Origin: Vibrio nereis NBRC 15637
Lineage (GTDB): Bacteria > Pseudomonadota > Gammaproteobacteria > Enterobacterales > Vibrionaceae
Length of the DNA stretch: 64,000 nt
Assembly (NCBI RefSeq): GCF_001591105.1
Contig: NZ_BCUD01000015.1
Span: 17,755 to 81,754, forward strand
Direction of reading: 5' to 3'
Shown: positions 47,208 through 56,339 of the stretch, in pieces
Position numbering within the stretch: the stretch's first letter is position 1
Layout: each line of letters begins with the position of its first letter
Made by a program: the position numbers and the translations under genes
Notes under the pieces: model-generated
Told to the model about the DNA's origin: nothing
Database searches by the model: none
The model's input: the letters and a program-made list of their open reading frames with translations, nothing else

Positions 47208-48890
47208 ATGGATAAAACCTTCCACCGTCATTTTCTACATATTGTTTTCTGTATTTTGATGGCGTTTAGCCTCTCAGTTGCTGCGGAGGTCTCGACACCA
47301 GAGCAACCCGATATACCGAGCTTGTCAAAAATAGAGTTAGAGGTTGAAACGCTCAATCAAGAGATGGTTGAGCTCAACGAAGCTATTGGAATGACAAGCG
47401 GCGCAGAAAAAGACGCGCTTCAGCTAAAGCTATTTCAAAAGAATGAACAATTGCGCTCGGTATTAGCGGGTGCGATCCAACGGGAGTCCATCTCGAAAGA
47501 GACGCTAGTCGCACAAGTTAAGGCTCAGCAAAAGCACTCCCAAAATGCTGAGCGTTACCTTGACGAAAGAATCAAAGAGATTAACGAGAAAATCAATAAT
47601 GCCAAAGCGGAAGAGCGCTTAGCCTTGATCAACGATTACCAAGAGCTACAGCATTATTTCGACAACGCGATCGAAGCAAGTTGGCAAAATATTGAATGGC
47701 TTAAAGCGCTAGACGTGGACGAAAGCACCGCGCGTGCTCAACTGCGTGAATTGGTAGCCAAGCGTCTACGTGTGATGTCTGCTTCTGTTGAGTATTTTAA
47801 TCAGCAAGCGGAGGTTGTTGGCAAGCAGTTATCTGCCAGCCCTGAATCTGAAAAGTCATCTTTGCAGTTAAGCCAGTTGGTATTGAAGCAACGAATGAAT
47901 ATTGCAGTCGATAGCTTAAGCTCATTGGTTTCTATCGCGGCTCAGTTGGAACTTGATACGTCAGAATACAAACGCTTAATTTTTGAGACTACCGGGAATA
48001 TCACCCAAGATCTGTTAGAAACTGATGTCATGTTTTCGATCTTATCCCATTGGTCATCCAGCGTTTGGGATTGGCTAGGAAACAACGCGCCTCAACATCT
48101 TTTCCAGCTTTTTGTTTTTCTAATCATTTTGTTAGCAACCAAAATGATCGCGAAGCTGGTACGTAAATTGGTGAGTAAAGCGGTGGTCACCAAAAATCTT
48201 AAGCTGTCTCAGTTGATGCAGGATTTCTTTATCACCATGTCGGGCAACTTGGTGTGGATCATCGGTATCTTGGTGGGCTTGTCGCAAATTGGTTTAAACC
48301 TGACGCCAGTCCTAACGGGTTTTGGTATTGCTGGTGTGATCATTGGTTTTGCCTTGCAAGATACACTGTCTAACTTTGCAGCGGGTATGATGCTACTGAT
48401 TTATCGTCCGTTTGATGTGGGGGATTTTGTCTTTGCAGGTGGCGTAGATGGCAAAGTAAGCCACATGAGCTTAGTTAACACAACGATCAAGACCTTTGAT
48501 AATCAGATCATTATTGTTCCAAACAGTAAGATTTGGGGGGATGTGATCAAAAACGTGACCCATGAGAGAGTCCGTCGTGTCGATATGGTGTTTGGCATCG
48601 GCTATGGGGATGATTTGCTAAAAGCTGAAAGTGTGCTCACTGACATTGTCATGTCTCACCCAAGCGTATTACGCACCCCTGAGCCGAATATCAGAGTGCA
48701 TACTCTCAATACGTCATCCGTCGACTTCATTGTTCGACCATGGGTAAAAACAGACGATTATTGGGATGTGTATTGGGACGTGACTAAGGAAGTAAAACTG
48801 CGCTTTGATCGCGAGGGAATTTCTATTCCGTTCCCGCAGCAGGATGTTCACTTACATATGGTGAAAGAAGACAGTACACCAGAGAACTAA
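47208..48890 (+). CDS. MscS-family mechanosensitive channel with periplasmic coiled-coil domain
   Basis: A 560-residue protein. A signal peptide (residues 1-26) is followed by a periplasmic, mostly helical domain (about 30-270) and then three or four membrane segments. The pore helix LTGFGIAGVIIGFALQDTLSNFAAGMMLL is the MscS signature, followed by YRPFDVGDFV, FDNQIIIVPNSKIWGDVIKN and a C-terminal cytoplasmic vestibule. It is larger than MscS (286) and smaller than MscK, like the YbdG/YnaI-type channels. It protects against osmotic downshock. ATG with GGGG upstream. Monocistronic with its own terminator. Confidence 0.93.
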   Translation: MDKTFHRHFLHIVFCILMAFSLSVAAEVSTPEQPDIPSLSKIELEVETLNQEMVELNEAIGMTSGAEKDALQLKLFQKNEQLRSVLAGAIQRESISKETLVAQVKAQQKHSQNAERYLDERIKEINEKINNAKAEERLALINDYQELQHYFDNAIEASWQNIEWLKALDVDESTARAQLRELVAKRLRVMSASVEYFNQQAEVVGKQLSASPESEKSSLQLSQLVLKQRMNIAVDSLSSLVSIAAQLELDTSEYKRLIFETTGNITQDLLETDVMFSILSHWSSSVWDWLGNNAPQHLFQLFVFLIILLATKMIAKLVRKLVSKAVVTKNLKLSQLMQDFFITMSGNLVWIIGILVGLSQIGLNLTPVLTGFGIAGVIIGFALQDTLSNFAAGMMLLIYRPFDVGDFVFAGGVDGKVSHMSLVNTTIKTFDNQIIIVPNSKIWGDVIKNVTHERVRRVDMVFGIGYGDDLLKAESVLTDIVMSHPSVLRTPEPNIRVHTLNTSSVDFIVRPWVKTDDYWDVYWDVTKEVKLRFDREGISIPFPQQDVHLHMVKEDSTPEN

Positions 48891-48891
48891 T

Positions 48892-48918
48892 AAGAGCGCC
48901 GAATGGCGCTCTTTTCAA
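48892..48918 (+). terminator. Intrinsic terminator of the MscS-like gene
   Basis: AAGAGCGCC and GGCGCTCTT form a 9-bp perfect stem with a GAAT loop, then TTTTC; it begins two bases after the stop codon. Confidence 0.93.
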
Positions 48919-48927
48919 TTTTTTGAT

Positions 48928-48967
48928 TTATAAATTTTTTAACTTATAAATTTTTTAACTTATAAAT
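48928..48967. repeat. 16-bp AT-rich tandem repeat over a gene 3' end
   Basis: TTATAAATTTTTTAAC is repeated twice in full (48928-48943, 48944-48959), with an 8-base third copy at 48960-48967. The third copy overlaps the stop codon of the minus-strand glyoxalase-like gene. Confidence 0.85.
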
Positions 48968-49355
48968 AGCGGCCTTGGCGCTGCAAAAATTCAATTTTGT
49001 AGCCGTCTGGGTCCATAATGAAGAAAAAAGTCGCTAAGTGTTTTTGTTGGTGATCAAATGCTTTGATGTCGCCAGCTTCGATACCAAGACTCTTAATTCT
49101 TTGGTGAGCAGATTCGATGTCACTAACACTAACAGCAAGGTGACCGTAGCCGTTACCTAGATCATAAGGTTCGCTTTGGTCATGGTTGTGTGTAAGTTCT
49201 AACTCAAATCCGGTTTCTTTGTTCGCCAAGTAGGTGAGAGAAAAACCGTCAAAAACGTATTGATCTTTAATTTCTAGCTCAAGTGCGTCGCGGTAAAATT
49301 TAACTGAACGTTCCAGATCGCTTACGCGGATCATGGTATGAATCATTTTTGTCAT
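48960..49355 (-). CDS. Glyoxalase I-like VOC-family protein
   Basis: A 131-residue protein of the glyoxalase I group. The four metal ligands of E. coli GloA all have counterparts: His in MIHTMIRV, Glu in FELELTHN, His in YGHLAVSV and Glu in YKIEFL. It is similar in length to GloA (135) but several loop residues differ, so it may be a paralogue of the main lactoylglutathione lyase rather than GloA itself. Cytoplasmic. Its stop codon lies in a tandem repeat. Confidence 0.85.
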   Translation of the reverse strand: MTKMIHTMIRVSDLERSVKFYRDALELEIKDQYVFDGFSLTYLANKETGFELELTHNHDQSEPYDLGNGYGHLAVSVSDIESAHQRIKSLGIEAGDIKAFDHQQKHLATFFFIMDPDGYKIEFLQRQGRYL

Positions 49356-49425
49356 GGGTACTCCTTATTTTCGCTAAGGGTACACATTCTCTCGCTGTGC
49401 TTGGTAGTACTCAGGTACGACACTT

Positions 49426-49725
49426 TTAGGCCAATTGTTCTTGCTTAGCGAGCTGAAGAGTAACTTCCGGATGTCTGGCGTAGGTTAGGCATGCACAGCG
49501 AAGCAGCGAGGCAAAGTTATTCACTTCTCCATTGTGTTCTAACGCCTCTAAGTACACCGTGCTGATGAATTTAGGTACTGTCATATTTTGTGCAGAAGCG
49601 ATCTCTTCAAGGATGAGCCAAAAACTGGATTCCAATTTTACACTGGTCGCGTGACCGTCGATGCGGATAGAGCGCGTAATAAATTGGTAGTTTTCTTGAG
49701 GTTGTTTAGCAAATATTTCACACAT
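49426..49725 (-). CDS. Ribbon-helix-helix domain protein
   Basis: A 99-residue protein starting MCEIFAKQPQENYQFITRSIRIDGHATSVKLE, with a strand-helix-helix pattern (TRSIRIDGHATSVKLESSFWLILEEIASAQNMTVPKFIST) of the RHH_4-type DNA-binding fold. Such proteins usually bind DNA as dimers, but no target is known. The track of upstream codons to 49785 lacks a ribosome binding site, so ATG at 49725 is preferred. Confidence 0.72.
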   Translation of the reverse strand: MCEIFAKQPQENYQFITRSIRIDGHATSVKLESSFWLILEEIASAQNMTVPKFISTVYLEALEHNGEVNNFASLLRCACLTYARHPEVTLQLAKQEQLA

Positions 49726-49795
49726 GTAGATTGTTTGATAGTAAGCCCAAGTGCAAATATTGGTCTCTATCGCGTACCTCGTCAATAGATGGCGA

Positions 49796-49825
49796 GAAAT
49801 AAAAAGCGCTCCGGTTAGAGCGCTT
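49796..49825 (-). terminator. Terminator of the alkaline phosphatase gene
   Basis: On the minus strand AAGCGCTC and GAGCGCTT form an 8-bp stem with a six-base loop, followed by TTTTTATTT, 11 bases after the stop codon. Confidence 0.9.
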
Positions 49826-49835
49826 GAATAAAGTT

Positions 49836-51413
49836 TTATTTCACCTGTTCTTTTATGAACTCACCCAGTTCAGAGTGGTGCATGATTTTCGATACGGGCA
49901 GAATTTTTTCCGCAGGTCCCCATGCAAACACGTTTACAGGTGTATGAGTGTGAGTACCTGTTCCCCAAACAATGTTTTGCCCCGTAGCTTGCTCACGTGC
50001 GATCAAATTTGTGCGGTCGTTGTATGGATAGAAAGCATCAAAATCGTTTATCGCAGGAACATTTTCTTCCGCTAGGTAGCTGTGCCCAGCCAAGCGATAT
50101 GGGTTTGGCTTACTTTTTAGAATGTTGGCTGCTTGTTCTGCGGTGATTGGGAACTCACTGTTTTTGTTAATGATTTCTGCCAATTTCGCCGCTGTTTTTT
50201 CTGAACCGTCTAGCTGGTCAAACTGCTTCAGCATGCCGTAGTAGCTGACTTTTTGGTTATACAAGCCAGCCAAAATATCAAATGAGCCAAAGTTGAAGTT
50301 TGGCGCATAATCGCGTTGTTCAAACGCTTTACCCTCACGCTTCTGTGGCTTTGGTAAGTTGTTTGACGAGTAGCTAAAGCCAAATGATCCCGTTTCATGG
50401 TCAGCAGTCACGATCACCAATGTGTCGTCGCGATCTTTTGCCCATTCGTAGACAGCGTTCACCGCCTCGTCAAACTTGATCATTTCGTGCAGCATAGTAC
50501 CGGCGTCATTACTGTGGCCAGCCCAGTCGATTTGTCCGCCTTCAACCATTAAGAAGAACCCATCTTCATCTTTAGAGAGTGTCTTAATGGCTTTGTCTGT
50601 CATTTCGGCCAGTGAGGGCTGGCTGCGGTTGGGATCTTTCTTACTTTCGGTATACGCAATCCCGTCATTCATCCCAGAATATGAGAATAAGCCCAGAACT
50701 TTGTTGCCGTTTGCTTCATCGAGCATGGATCTATTGAAGGCGAGTTGATAACCACTTTTTTGAGCTTCTGTTAGTAAGTTACGGTCGTCTTTACGCTTAG
50801 ATTTAAGGTACACATCGCCTTGAGTGAGTTTCTCTAGCTGTTGGTATGTCTCACCTTTGTTATTGGTCGATTTCGGAATCCAATGGCGTAAACCACCTGA
50901 TAGCATCACATCGACACCTGTTGCCAACATATCAGAGGCAATGTCGTTCTCTAACGAGCGGTGCGGTTGATGGGCAGCGAAGGCCGCTGGTGTTGCGTGG
51001 GTTAAACGCGTGTCAGACACCAAGCCAGTGGCTTTACCAAGGCGTTGAGCTTGTTCCAGAACCGTTTCAACGTGATTACCCTGCGAGTCGATACCAATCA
51101 CCTCAGACGCCGTATAAACGCCCGTTGCTAGCATGGTTGCCGAACAGGCCGAATCAACCACAATCGCGTCTTCAGGGTGAGTAAGAGACGAACCAATAAC
51201 CCCTTCCTGAGCTAATGTATTCAGTGCGGTATGTTTACCTTTGTAGATAGAGTTTGGAGCCTGATTCGCGTAAGTTTCTAACAGCCCAACTTGTTGTGGG
51301 CCCATACCATCGCCAATCATTAAAATAACGTTTTTGATCTCAGCCGCGACGGTGTTGAATGAAAGTGTTGAAGTGGCCAATGCAGCGACTACAGTTTTTG
51401 AAATATGCTTCAT
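49836..51413 (-). CDS. phoA: Alkaline phosphatase (Vibrio type)
   Basis: A 525-residue periplasmic or secreted alkaline phosphatase. The signal peptide MKHISKTVVAALATSTLSFNTVAA is followed by the metal-binding GDGMG motif; the nucleophile Ser lies in VVDSACSATMLATG, and other metal ligands are in GGQIDWAGHSND, TADHETGSFGF and GTGTHTHTPV. Long insertions relative to E. coli PhoA resemble the loop-bearing Vibrio alkaline phosphatase. AAGGA precedes the ATG. A weak Pho-box-like sequence lies upstream. The gene is followed by a terminator. Confidence 0.94.
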   Translation of the reverse strand: MKHISKTVVAALATSTLSFNTVAAEIKNVILMIGDGMGPQQVGLLETYANQAPNSIYKGKHTALNTLAQEGVIGSSLTHPEDAIVVDSACSATMLATGVYTASEVIGIDSQGNHVETVLEQAQRLGKATGLVSDTRLTHATPAAFAAHQPHRSLENDIASDMLATGVDVMLSGGLRHWIPKSTNNKGETYQQLEKLTQGDVYLKSKRKDDRNLLTEAQKSGYQLAFNRSMLDEANGNKVLGLFSYSGMNDGIAYTESKKDPNRSQPSLAEMTDKAIKTLSKDEDGFFLMVEGGQIDWAGHSNDAGTMLHEMIKFDEAVNAVYEWAKDRDDTLVIVTADHETGSFGFSYSSNNLPKPQKREGKAFEQRDYAPNFNFGSFDILAGLYNQKVSYYGMLKQFDQLDGSEKTAAKLAEIINKNSEFPITAEQAANILKSKPNPYRLAGHSYLAEENVPAINDFDAFYPYNDRTNLIAREQATGQNIVWGTGTHTHTPVNVFAWGPAEKILPVSKIMHHSELGEFIKEQVK

Positions 51414-51647
51414 TGATTAATCCTTATTTTACAAGCGGAGGGATTTAATCATTGAAAAGTTTAAGATTTATGTCGCTTATGTGTCATTTGTATTGCAGTG
51501 AAGGAGTGCTCTGACTGAAAGGTAAGCGCAATATGGGGCTGCATTTGTCACGATTTGGGATAACAAGCAGCTCTCCCATTCAGTTCTGTTTGGGACCGCG
51601 GGTGAATAAGCAGGTTAGGCGACAATGTAAAATAAAAGGATGTAACT

Positions 51648-52004
51648 CTAGACTAAAGCAAGCAAAATGCCGCCGACAGTTGCCGCTGCGGACAAGTATT
51701 GCCCAGCGGAGTATGAGCCATCTTCTTCTTTCTCTATTTTGTCTGGGTGATCCATGCCTAATGCACCGTGAGCAAAAGATTCGACTTTGTCCCCAACACT
51801 CTTTTCACCTTTTTCAGCCACTTTCGCGTCTTTTTCAATTTCCTGAAGGGCAGCCAACAAAGCTTTCCCTTCTGAAGATAGGGTGACTTTATTTTGCTCT
51901 ACTTTTAGTGGTGAAGATGCAGGTTGAGCTTCCGCTTTTGTGGCAGAAGATTGCGTCTTCTGGGTAGATGTCAGCTTTACTGGCTCCATTCCTACTGGTG
52001 TCAT
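51648..52004 (-). CDS. 118-residue protein of unknown function, C-terminal hydrophobic segment
   Basis: I do not recognise a family. The N-terminal half is Lys/Thr/Ser/Gln-rich and probably disordered, with a helical stretch TLSSEGKALLAALQEIEKDAKVAEKGEKSV in the middle. The end is hydrophobic (AGQYLSAAATVGGILLALV), a possible single membrane span or amphipathic segment. AAGGAGTT lies just upstream of the ATG. It is located between phoA and chaN on the same strand, with a large 5' gap. No signal peptide. Confidence 0.72.
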   Translation of the reverse strand: MTPVGMEPVKLTSTQKTQSSATKAEAQPASSPLKVEQNKVTLSSEGKALLAALQEIEKDAKVAEKGEKSVGDKVESFAHGALGMDHPDKIEKEEDGSYSAGQYLSAAATVGGILLALV

Positions 52005-52082
52005 ACTGAACTCCTTACACTATCCTTAAGTTACTTATCGACCAATGTTTGCAAAACTTGTGTGAAAAATGCGTAATTTGCC

Positions 52083-52115
52083 TAAAAACCAAACAAGCAC
52101 AAATCGTGCCTGTTT
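52083..52115 (-). terminator. Terminator of chaN
   Basis: On the minus strand AAACAGGCAC and GTGCTTGTTT pair (with one wobble) around GATTT, followed by GGTTTTTAGG, about 36 bases after the chaN stop. Confidence 0.8.
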
Positions 52116-52150
52116 AAAGGGTAAACGTGCAATGACCACATGATTTTTAT

Positions 52151-53080
52151 CTAGCGGCAGATTACACTTTCACTTCGGTTACTTAGGTGCTGAAACGCTT
52201 GCTTCCTATTCTCCATTTGAACATAGCGTGCAGGTGGCGGTAGTACATTCAGGAGAAAGTCATTACCAGCGTTGTTGTCCAAGCTTGCAGTGGGGGTAAT
52301 GACGACCACATTCAGGTCGGGTTTGCGTTTTAATATCGAGGCTTTTATTCCTAATCCTTGCTCAGTGTGGAATTTTCCAGCGATATGGAGCACTTTGCTC
52401 TCAGGATTGTCTTGCAAGTAACGTACGATACTTTCTGCCATGGTTTCATCCCATGTTATCTGTGCTGCGTATTGATTTTCCGTTTGAGCTGGCGCTCCAT
52501 GGTGCATCGATGCCATAAATTTTTCTTTGTAAGCAGAGAAGGAAGTATCGATTTTTTCTGCAACAAAGGTACGTTCTTTATGGGTTAACTTCTTGAGATA
52601 TCCGATCCCTTGCTGGCCTATGCACTTCACAATCGATTTTGGTGCATTTGCAGCAATGATGTCTAGGTTATTGCTTTTGGCAAGTTCGACGATTGGGCGG
52701 TAATCACTTTCATAGTTGGGCCAGGCATTGCCGTTTTTAATCAGCATTTGTTCACCAATCTTCCCTGCCAAATACTCATTCATCACGGCCTGTTTATCTC
52801 GGCTGAACTGCTCCATAGCGAGGGCTACCGTCGGGTCTTGTTTGAGAAGCGATTTGAGTAAATCCGCTTGAAAACGATGGACACCTGCGTGAGTGTGCCA
52901 CTCTCCGACTAAAATCACGTCGGCGGAAGCGATATTCGCGGGTAAACGGCTTAGCTGAATCGGTTCTGATTGAGGTGAGTAGAGCTGATAGTCATAGAAA
53001 CTGGAGATGGGTTGAACGGAGGTCGTTGAACAGCCCATAACGAAAAGTGATAGCAGCGATGCTTTGATGATAGTTCGCAT
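52151..53080 (-). CDS. chaN: ChaN-family haem-binding lipoprotein
   Basis: A 309-residue lipoprotein of the ChaN/DUF399 family, known from Campylobacter and related proteins as an iron-regulated haem-binding outer-membrane-associated lipoprotein. The lipobox is VMGCST. Conserved stretches are VILVGEWHTHAGVHRFQADLL, LAMEQFSRDKQAVMNEYLAG, and VLHIAGKFHTEQGLGI. The ribosome binding site GGAGG is buried in a stem (see 53085-53123). It lies 72 bases downstream of rlmA on the same strand. Confidence 0.88.
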   Translation of the reverse strand: MRTIIKASLLSLFVMGCSTTSVQPISSFYDYQLYSPQSEPIQLSRLPANIASADVILVGEWHTHAGVHRFQADLLKSLLKQDPTVALAMEQFSRDKQAVMNEYLAGKIGEQMLIKNGNAWPNYESDYRPIVELAKSNNLDIIAANAPKSIVKCIGQQGIGYLKKLTHKERTFVAEKIDTSFSAYKEKFMASMHHGAPAQTENQYAAQITWDETMAESIVRYLQDNPESKVLHIAGKFHTEQGLGIKASILKRKPDLNVVVITPTASLDNNAGNDFLLNVLPPPARYVQMENRKQAFQHLSNRSESVICR

Positions 53081-53084
53081 TTTT

Positions 53085-53123
53085 AAGCCTCCATATGCTG
53101 ATTGACTAAGACACTGGAGGCTT
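53085..53123 (-). promoter_or_regulatory. Hairpin sequestering the chaN ribosome binding site
   Basis: On the minus strand AAGCCTCCA (53115-53123) and TGGAGGCTT (53085-53093) pair over 9 bp around a 21-base loop. The 3' arm is the ribosome binding site GGAGG, five to seven bases before the chaN ATG. Formation of the stem would block translation, so it could be a thermosensor or sRNA- or ligand-controlled switch. Confidence 0.6.
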
Positions 53124-53152
53124 TTATAGCTTAATGATGATGAGAGTCGCTA

Positions 53153-53971
53153 CTAAACTTTGCGGTAAATTCTCAACATGAAATCTGCCTCACATTTAAA
53201 CAGCTTAGAAGAGTTTAGTTGCTCGCGCAGATCGTCGGAGGCTTTCCAGGCGAACGGCGTCATTTGCAATAAATCTAAGGCGTCGCCGTTGACTAGCTCC
53301 ATAGTGTAGGAGAGTTTTTCTTGGTGTTCGAGCGTGAACCCTTCGATCTGTTCAGGCTCCTCACTGTGAAGACGAACATCTTGATAGATGTGCTCACGTA
53401 ATTCATATAAGTGGCGTCCCGCTGGCGTAACAGTGATTACTACACCGTTCTCTTGCACGGTACGTGCTAACTCTTCTGCTTTACAAGGGGCATAAATACG
53501 TAAAATGCCATCCAGACTCTGGTCAGCAAATGGCAGGCGGTGACTCGATGCAACACTGAATTGGCAGTTTGGGTAACGTTTGGCTGCATAACGAATGGCA
53601 ACTTTAGAGATGTCTAGGCCAAAGGTTTGTGCGCTTGATGATTGCTGCTGCAGATGCTTCGCAACTTCTGTTGTGTAATAGCCTTCGCCACAGCCAATAT
53701 CCAATAGTTGGTGATTGGTGTCTTGTAGATACTGCGCACATAATTCAGCCACTTTGTGTTTCATCGGCTGGTAGTAGTCTTTTTCTAAAAAGCGACGTCT
53801 TGCTTGCATCATCTCTTTGTTGTCGCCTGGATCTTTTGAACGTTTATGATTGACCGGCATGAGATTTACGTAACCTTCTTTTGCGAGATCAAAAGCGTGG
53901 TTGTTTTCACAACGGTAGGTGCGTTCAGAGAAAGAAAGAGTTTGGTGACAAAGAGGACAAGTATAAGACAT
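53153..53971 (-). CDS. rlmA: 23S rRNA (guanine-745-N1)-methyltransferase RlmA
   Basis: A 272-residue SAM-dependent methyltransferase that modifies G745 of 23S rRNA. The N-terminal zinc module is CPLCHQTLSFSERTYRCENNH, and the SAM motif I is LLDIGCGEGYYTTEVA. A conserved GYVNLMPVNHKRSKDPGDNKEM segment follows the zinc module. Family length is 269. The ATG at 53971 is the first in frame after a gap of about 115 bases to the chemoreceptor gene. Confidence 0.95.
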   Translation of the reverse strand: MSYTCPLCHQTLSFSERTYRCENNHAFDLAKEGYVNLMPVNHKRSKDPGDNKEMMQARRRFLEKDYYQPMKHKVAELCAQYLQDTNHQLLDIGCGEGYYTTEVAKHLQQQSSSAQTFGLDISKVAIRYAAKRYPNCQFSVASSHRLPFADQSLDGILRIYAPCKAEELARTVQENGVVITVTPAGRHLYELREHIYQDVRLHSEEPEQIEGFTLEHQEKLSYTMELVNGDALDLLQMTPFAWKASDDLREQLNSSKLFKCEADFMLRIYRKV

Positions 53972-54049
53972 AGCAGCTTAGAGTGAAAATGGGGGCGAAA
54001 TTTTAACAGGAATAATATTCGCATACTAGCGGTTAGCTGAGATGGGCGT

Positions 54050-54073
54050 TAAAAGGGCAGGGAGTGCCTGCCC
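54050..54073 (-). terminator. Terminator of the chemoreceptor gene
   Basis: On the minus strand GGGCAGG and CCTGCCC form a 7-bp stem with a five-base loop, followed by TTTT. Confidence 0.85.
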
Positions 54074-54086
54074 AATAATGACTTAG

Positions 54087-56123
54087 TTAGTGGAAGAAGC
54101 CCACTTTTTGTTTCAATTCGCTCGCATGCGTTTGTAGCTCTGCTGAGCTTTGTGCAGTATTCGCACTGGTGGATCGGCTATCTTTGTTCAGTTCGCTTAT
54201 GGTGTTTGCGTTTACGGAAATTTCTTGGGACACATTTGCTTGTTCTTCCGACGTGGCAGCAATGGTATCTGACTGAGCGGCAATGGCATTCACTTGCGTT
54301 GCGATGTTTTCTAGCGCAGCTCCTGCGTCTTGAGCTTTTGCTAACACATCGCTTGCATTTGTTTGGCTTTGAACCATTAATTGCACTGCGTTTTTTGTCG
54401 AGCCATTGAGACTCTCGATAATTGAAACAACATCTTGAACGGAGGACTGCGTTCTATGAGCCAGGGTGCGAACCTCATCTGCGACAACAGCAAAACCTCT
54501 ACCGTGTTCACCTGCACGTGCAGCTTCAATGGCGGCATTCAGCGCTAAAAGGTTGGTTTGTTCTGCGATTTCATCAATCATCTTGGTGACGGTTTGGATA
54601 GAGGCACTTTCAGCATCGACTTGCTCAATGGCCTGCGCAGAGCGTTCTAGTTGGCTATTAAGCTCTGCAACGTCAACACAGACACCTTCAACCATATTTA
54701 GACCTGATTGAGTACCGCTATTAGTAAGTCGAACATTTTCCGCGATGGCTTCTACTTGCTGAGCAATAGACTGAGCAGAGGCCGCCATTTCTTCGATGGC
54801 TGTAGCTGCTTGCTCTACCTGTGTGTGTTGAAGGTCTGCTTGCTGGAGATTCTGGCTTGCATTAGCAGACACATTTTCCGAAGCATTTTGAACCGCATCG
54901 CTGGTCATTCTAATCTCATTAACCAATGAATGTAGTTGATGTGCCATGCTCGCAACGCCATTGTTAAGGTTTACAATTTCGTTTTTGGATTTCTGCTGAG
55001 AGGATGAAATTTGTAGACTTACTTCACCTTTCGCTAAACGAGACATATAAGAGTTAAGGACGGTCAGTGGTTGCAAGCTGCGGTTTAAGAAAATGGTTAA
55101 GATTAAAAAGGTAACTAGCGCAGCAACAGACGCGATAATGACGATAAGTTTCAGTAGGTCATTACTGCCTTTTGTCACTTCCTTAATAAAGGTGCCCCCA
55201 AGAAGTTTCCAGTTCCAGCCAGGTACTTCTGTGAAAACCAGGTATTTCTCACCGACTGTAGATTGATACTGATATGGGTAGCGTATTAAGCCACTTTTTT
55301 GCTCAAAGATGCGATAAAACGGTTTATTGCCGTTGTAATCAGACACATCAATAATCGAAGGGTCTGAATCAGTCATTGTTGGGTGGAGTAAATACTTACC
55401 TAAATTATCTTTATTGTTGTCAACCACGATGGTGTAACCCGTGTCACCCCATGTGATCTCAGAAAGAGAATCGAATAGATCGTGTGCGGCTTGATCGACC
55501 GGAAGCCCAATGAAAGAGATCCCTTCTATGCGGCCAGAAGTGCCTTTGATCGGAGCATAATAGGTAATGTATTGATTATTAAATAGTGTCACTTGAGAGT
55601 AGTACGGCTGTCCGCTCATTAAACGGCTGTAACCTGGGTGGTTTTTGCCCAAGCTTGTGCCTACCACTCGTTTTCCATTTAAATCTTTTAGTGACGTGGA
55701 TACACGAATGAAGCGATCTCCAACCTGCGCAAATATTGTCGCAACCGCGCCTGTATCACGCGTGAAATTATCAACTAGGGTGGTATCGTTGATAAGGCTT
55801 TTGCCTTGCTTGGTGATGTCGTTAATACGCTTCCCAAGAAAATCAACGTGATAGGCTTCTACCTGAACACCGTCTAAGTAGCCATTTCTGAATGTTGATT
55901 CTAAGACTTTGGCCGTATCTAAATAAGCATTGAATTCACCAGCAATAGTCAGAGCCATGGCTTCAATGTTGGATTGATGATCTTTTAAGGTGCTTTCTAG
56001 TAGTACTTGAGAGGCGTTACGATAAACCAGAGTCGCAGTACCTACAAAAGAAACCAACAAGCAAAGTAATATGACTAGTTTTAATTGAAAACCAACGCTT
56101 TGGTTTTTGAATTTGTCGAACAT
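54087..56123 (-). CDS. Methyl-accepting chemotaxis protein with Cache-type sensor
   Basis: A 678-residue receptor. An N-terminal membrane segment (about 12-32) is followed by a large periplasmic Cache_3-Cache_2 type domain (residues about 45-310) with a typical [22 protein letters not shown] stretch and [11 protein letters not shown] second membrane segment ([21 protein letters not shown]) leads to HAMP and a signalling domain with the hairpin tip [38 protein letters not shown] at 56123 with AGGAAA upstream; an upstream ATG at 56198 adds an unusual 25-residue extension and is less likely. The ligand is unknown; it signals to CheA/CheW encoded at 12-18 kb. Confidence 0.95.
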   Translation of the reverse strand: MFDKFKNQSVGFQLKLVILLCLLVSFVGTATLVYRNASQVLLESTLKDHQSNIEAMALTIAGEFNAYLDTAKVLESTFRNGYLDGVQVEAYHVDFLGKRINDITKQGKSLINDTTLVDNFTRDTGAVATIFAQVGDRFIRVSTSLKDLNGKRVVGTSLGKNHPGYSRLMSGQPYYSQVTLFNNQYITYYAPIKGTSGRIEGISFIGLPVDQAAHDLFDSLSEITWGDTGYTIVVDNNKDNLGKYLLHPTMTDSDPSIIDVSDYNGNKPFYRIFEQKSGLIRYPYQYQSTVGEKYLVFTEVPGWNWKLLGGTFIKEVTKGSNDLLKLIVIIASVAALVTFLILTIFLNRSLQPLTVLNSYMSRLAKGEVSLQISSSQQKSKNEIVNLNNGVASMAHQLHSLVNEIRMTSDAVQNASENVSANASQNLQQADLQHTQVEQAATAIEEMAASAQSIAQQVEAIAENVRLTNSGTQSGLNMVEGVCVDVAELNSQLERSAQAIEQVDAESASIQTVTKMIDEIAEQTNLLALNAAIEAARAGEHGRGFAVVADEVRTLAHRTQSSVQDVVSIIESLNGSTKNAVQLMVQSQTNASDVLAKAQDAGAALENIATQVNAIAAQSDTIAATSEEQANVSQEISVNANTISELNKDSRSTSANTAQSSAELQTHASELKQKVGFFH

Positions 56124-56299
56124 TTGCAGCTTTCCTGTCTTTTTGACTCCTACATACTTGGATATGGTTTTGTGTAAGAGTTTTGGGAGCAGGATCATAG
56201 CGAGAGAGGCGATTGCCCAGTTTGATTTTTATTAACTATTTTGTAATTAGTGGGGTCGGTATATGCGATTCTTGTATTGTTTTGGAGTTTGGGAAGAGG

Positions 56300-56332
56300 G
56301 AAAAGCTCGCCGCAGAGTAAATCTACGACGAG
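56300..56332 (-). terminator. Terminator of yeaD
   Basis: On the minus strand CTCGTCGTAGA and TCTGCGGCGAG form an 11-bp stem with two G-U pairs around TTTAC, followed by CTTTTCCC, a few bases after the yeaD stop. Confidence 0.85.
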
Positions 56333-56339
56333 AGCACGC

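Noticed and set aside
51533..51886. Plus-strand open frame of 117 codons
   Set aside because: It overlaps the minus-strand small gene, which has a strong ribosome binding site, and its translation has no protein-like pattern.
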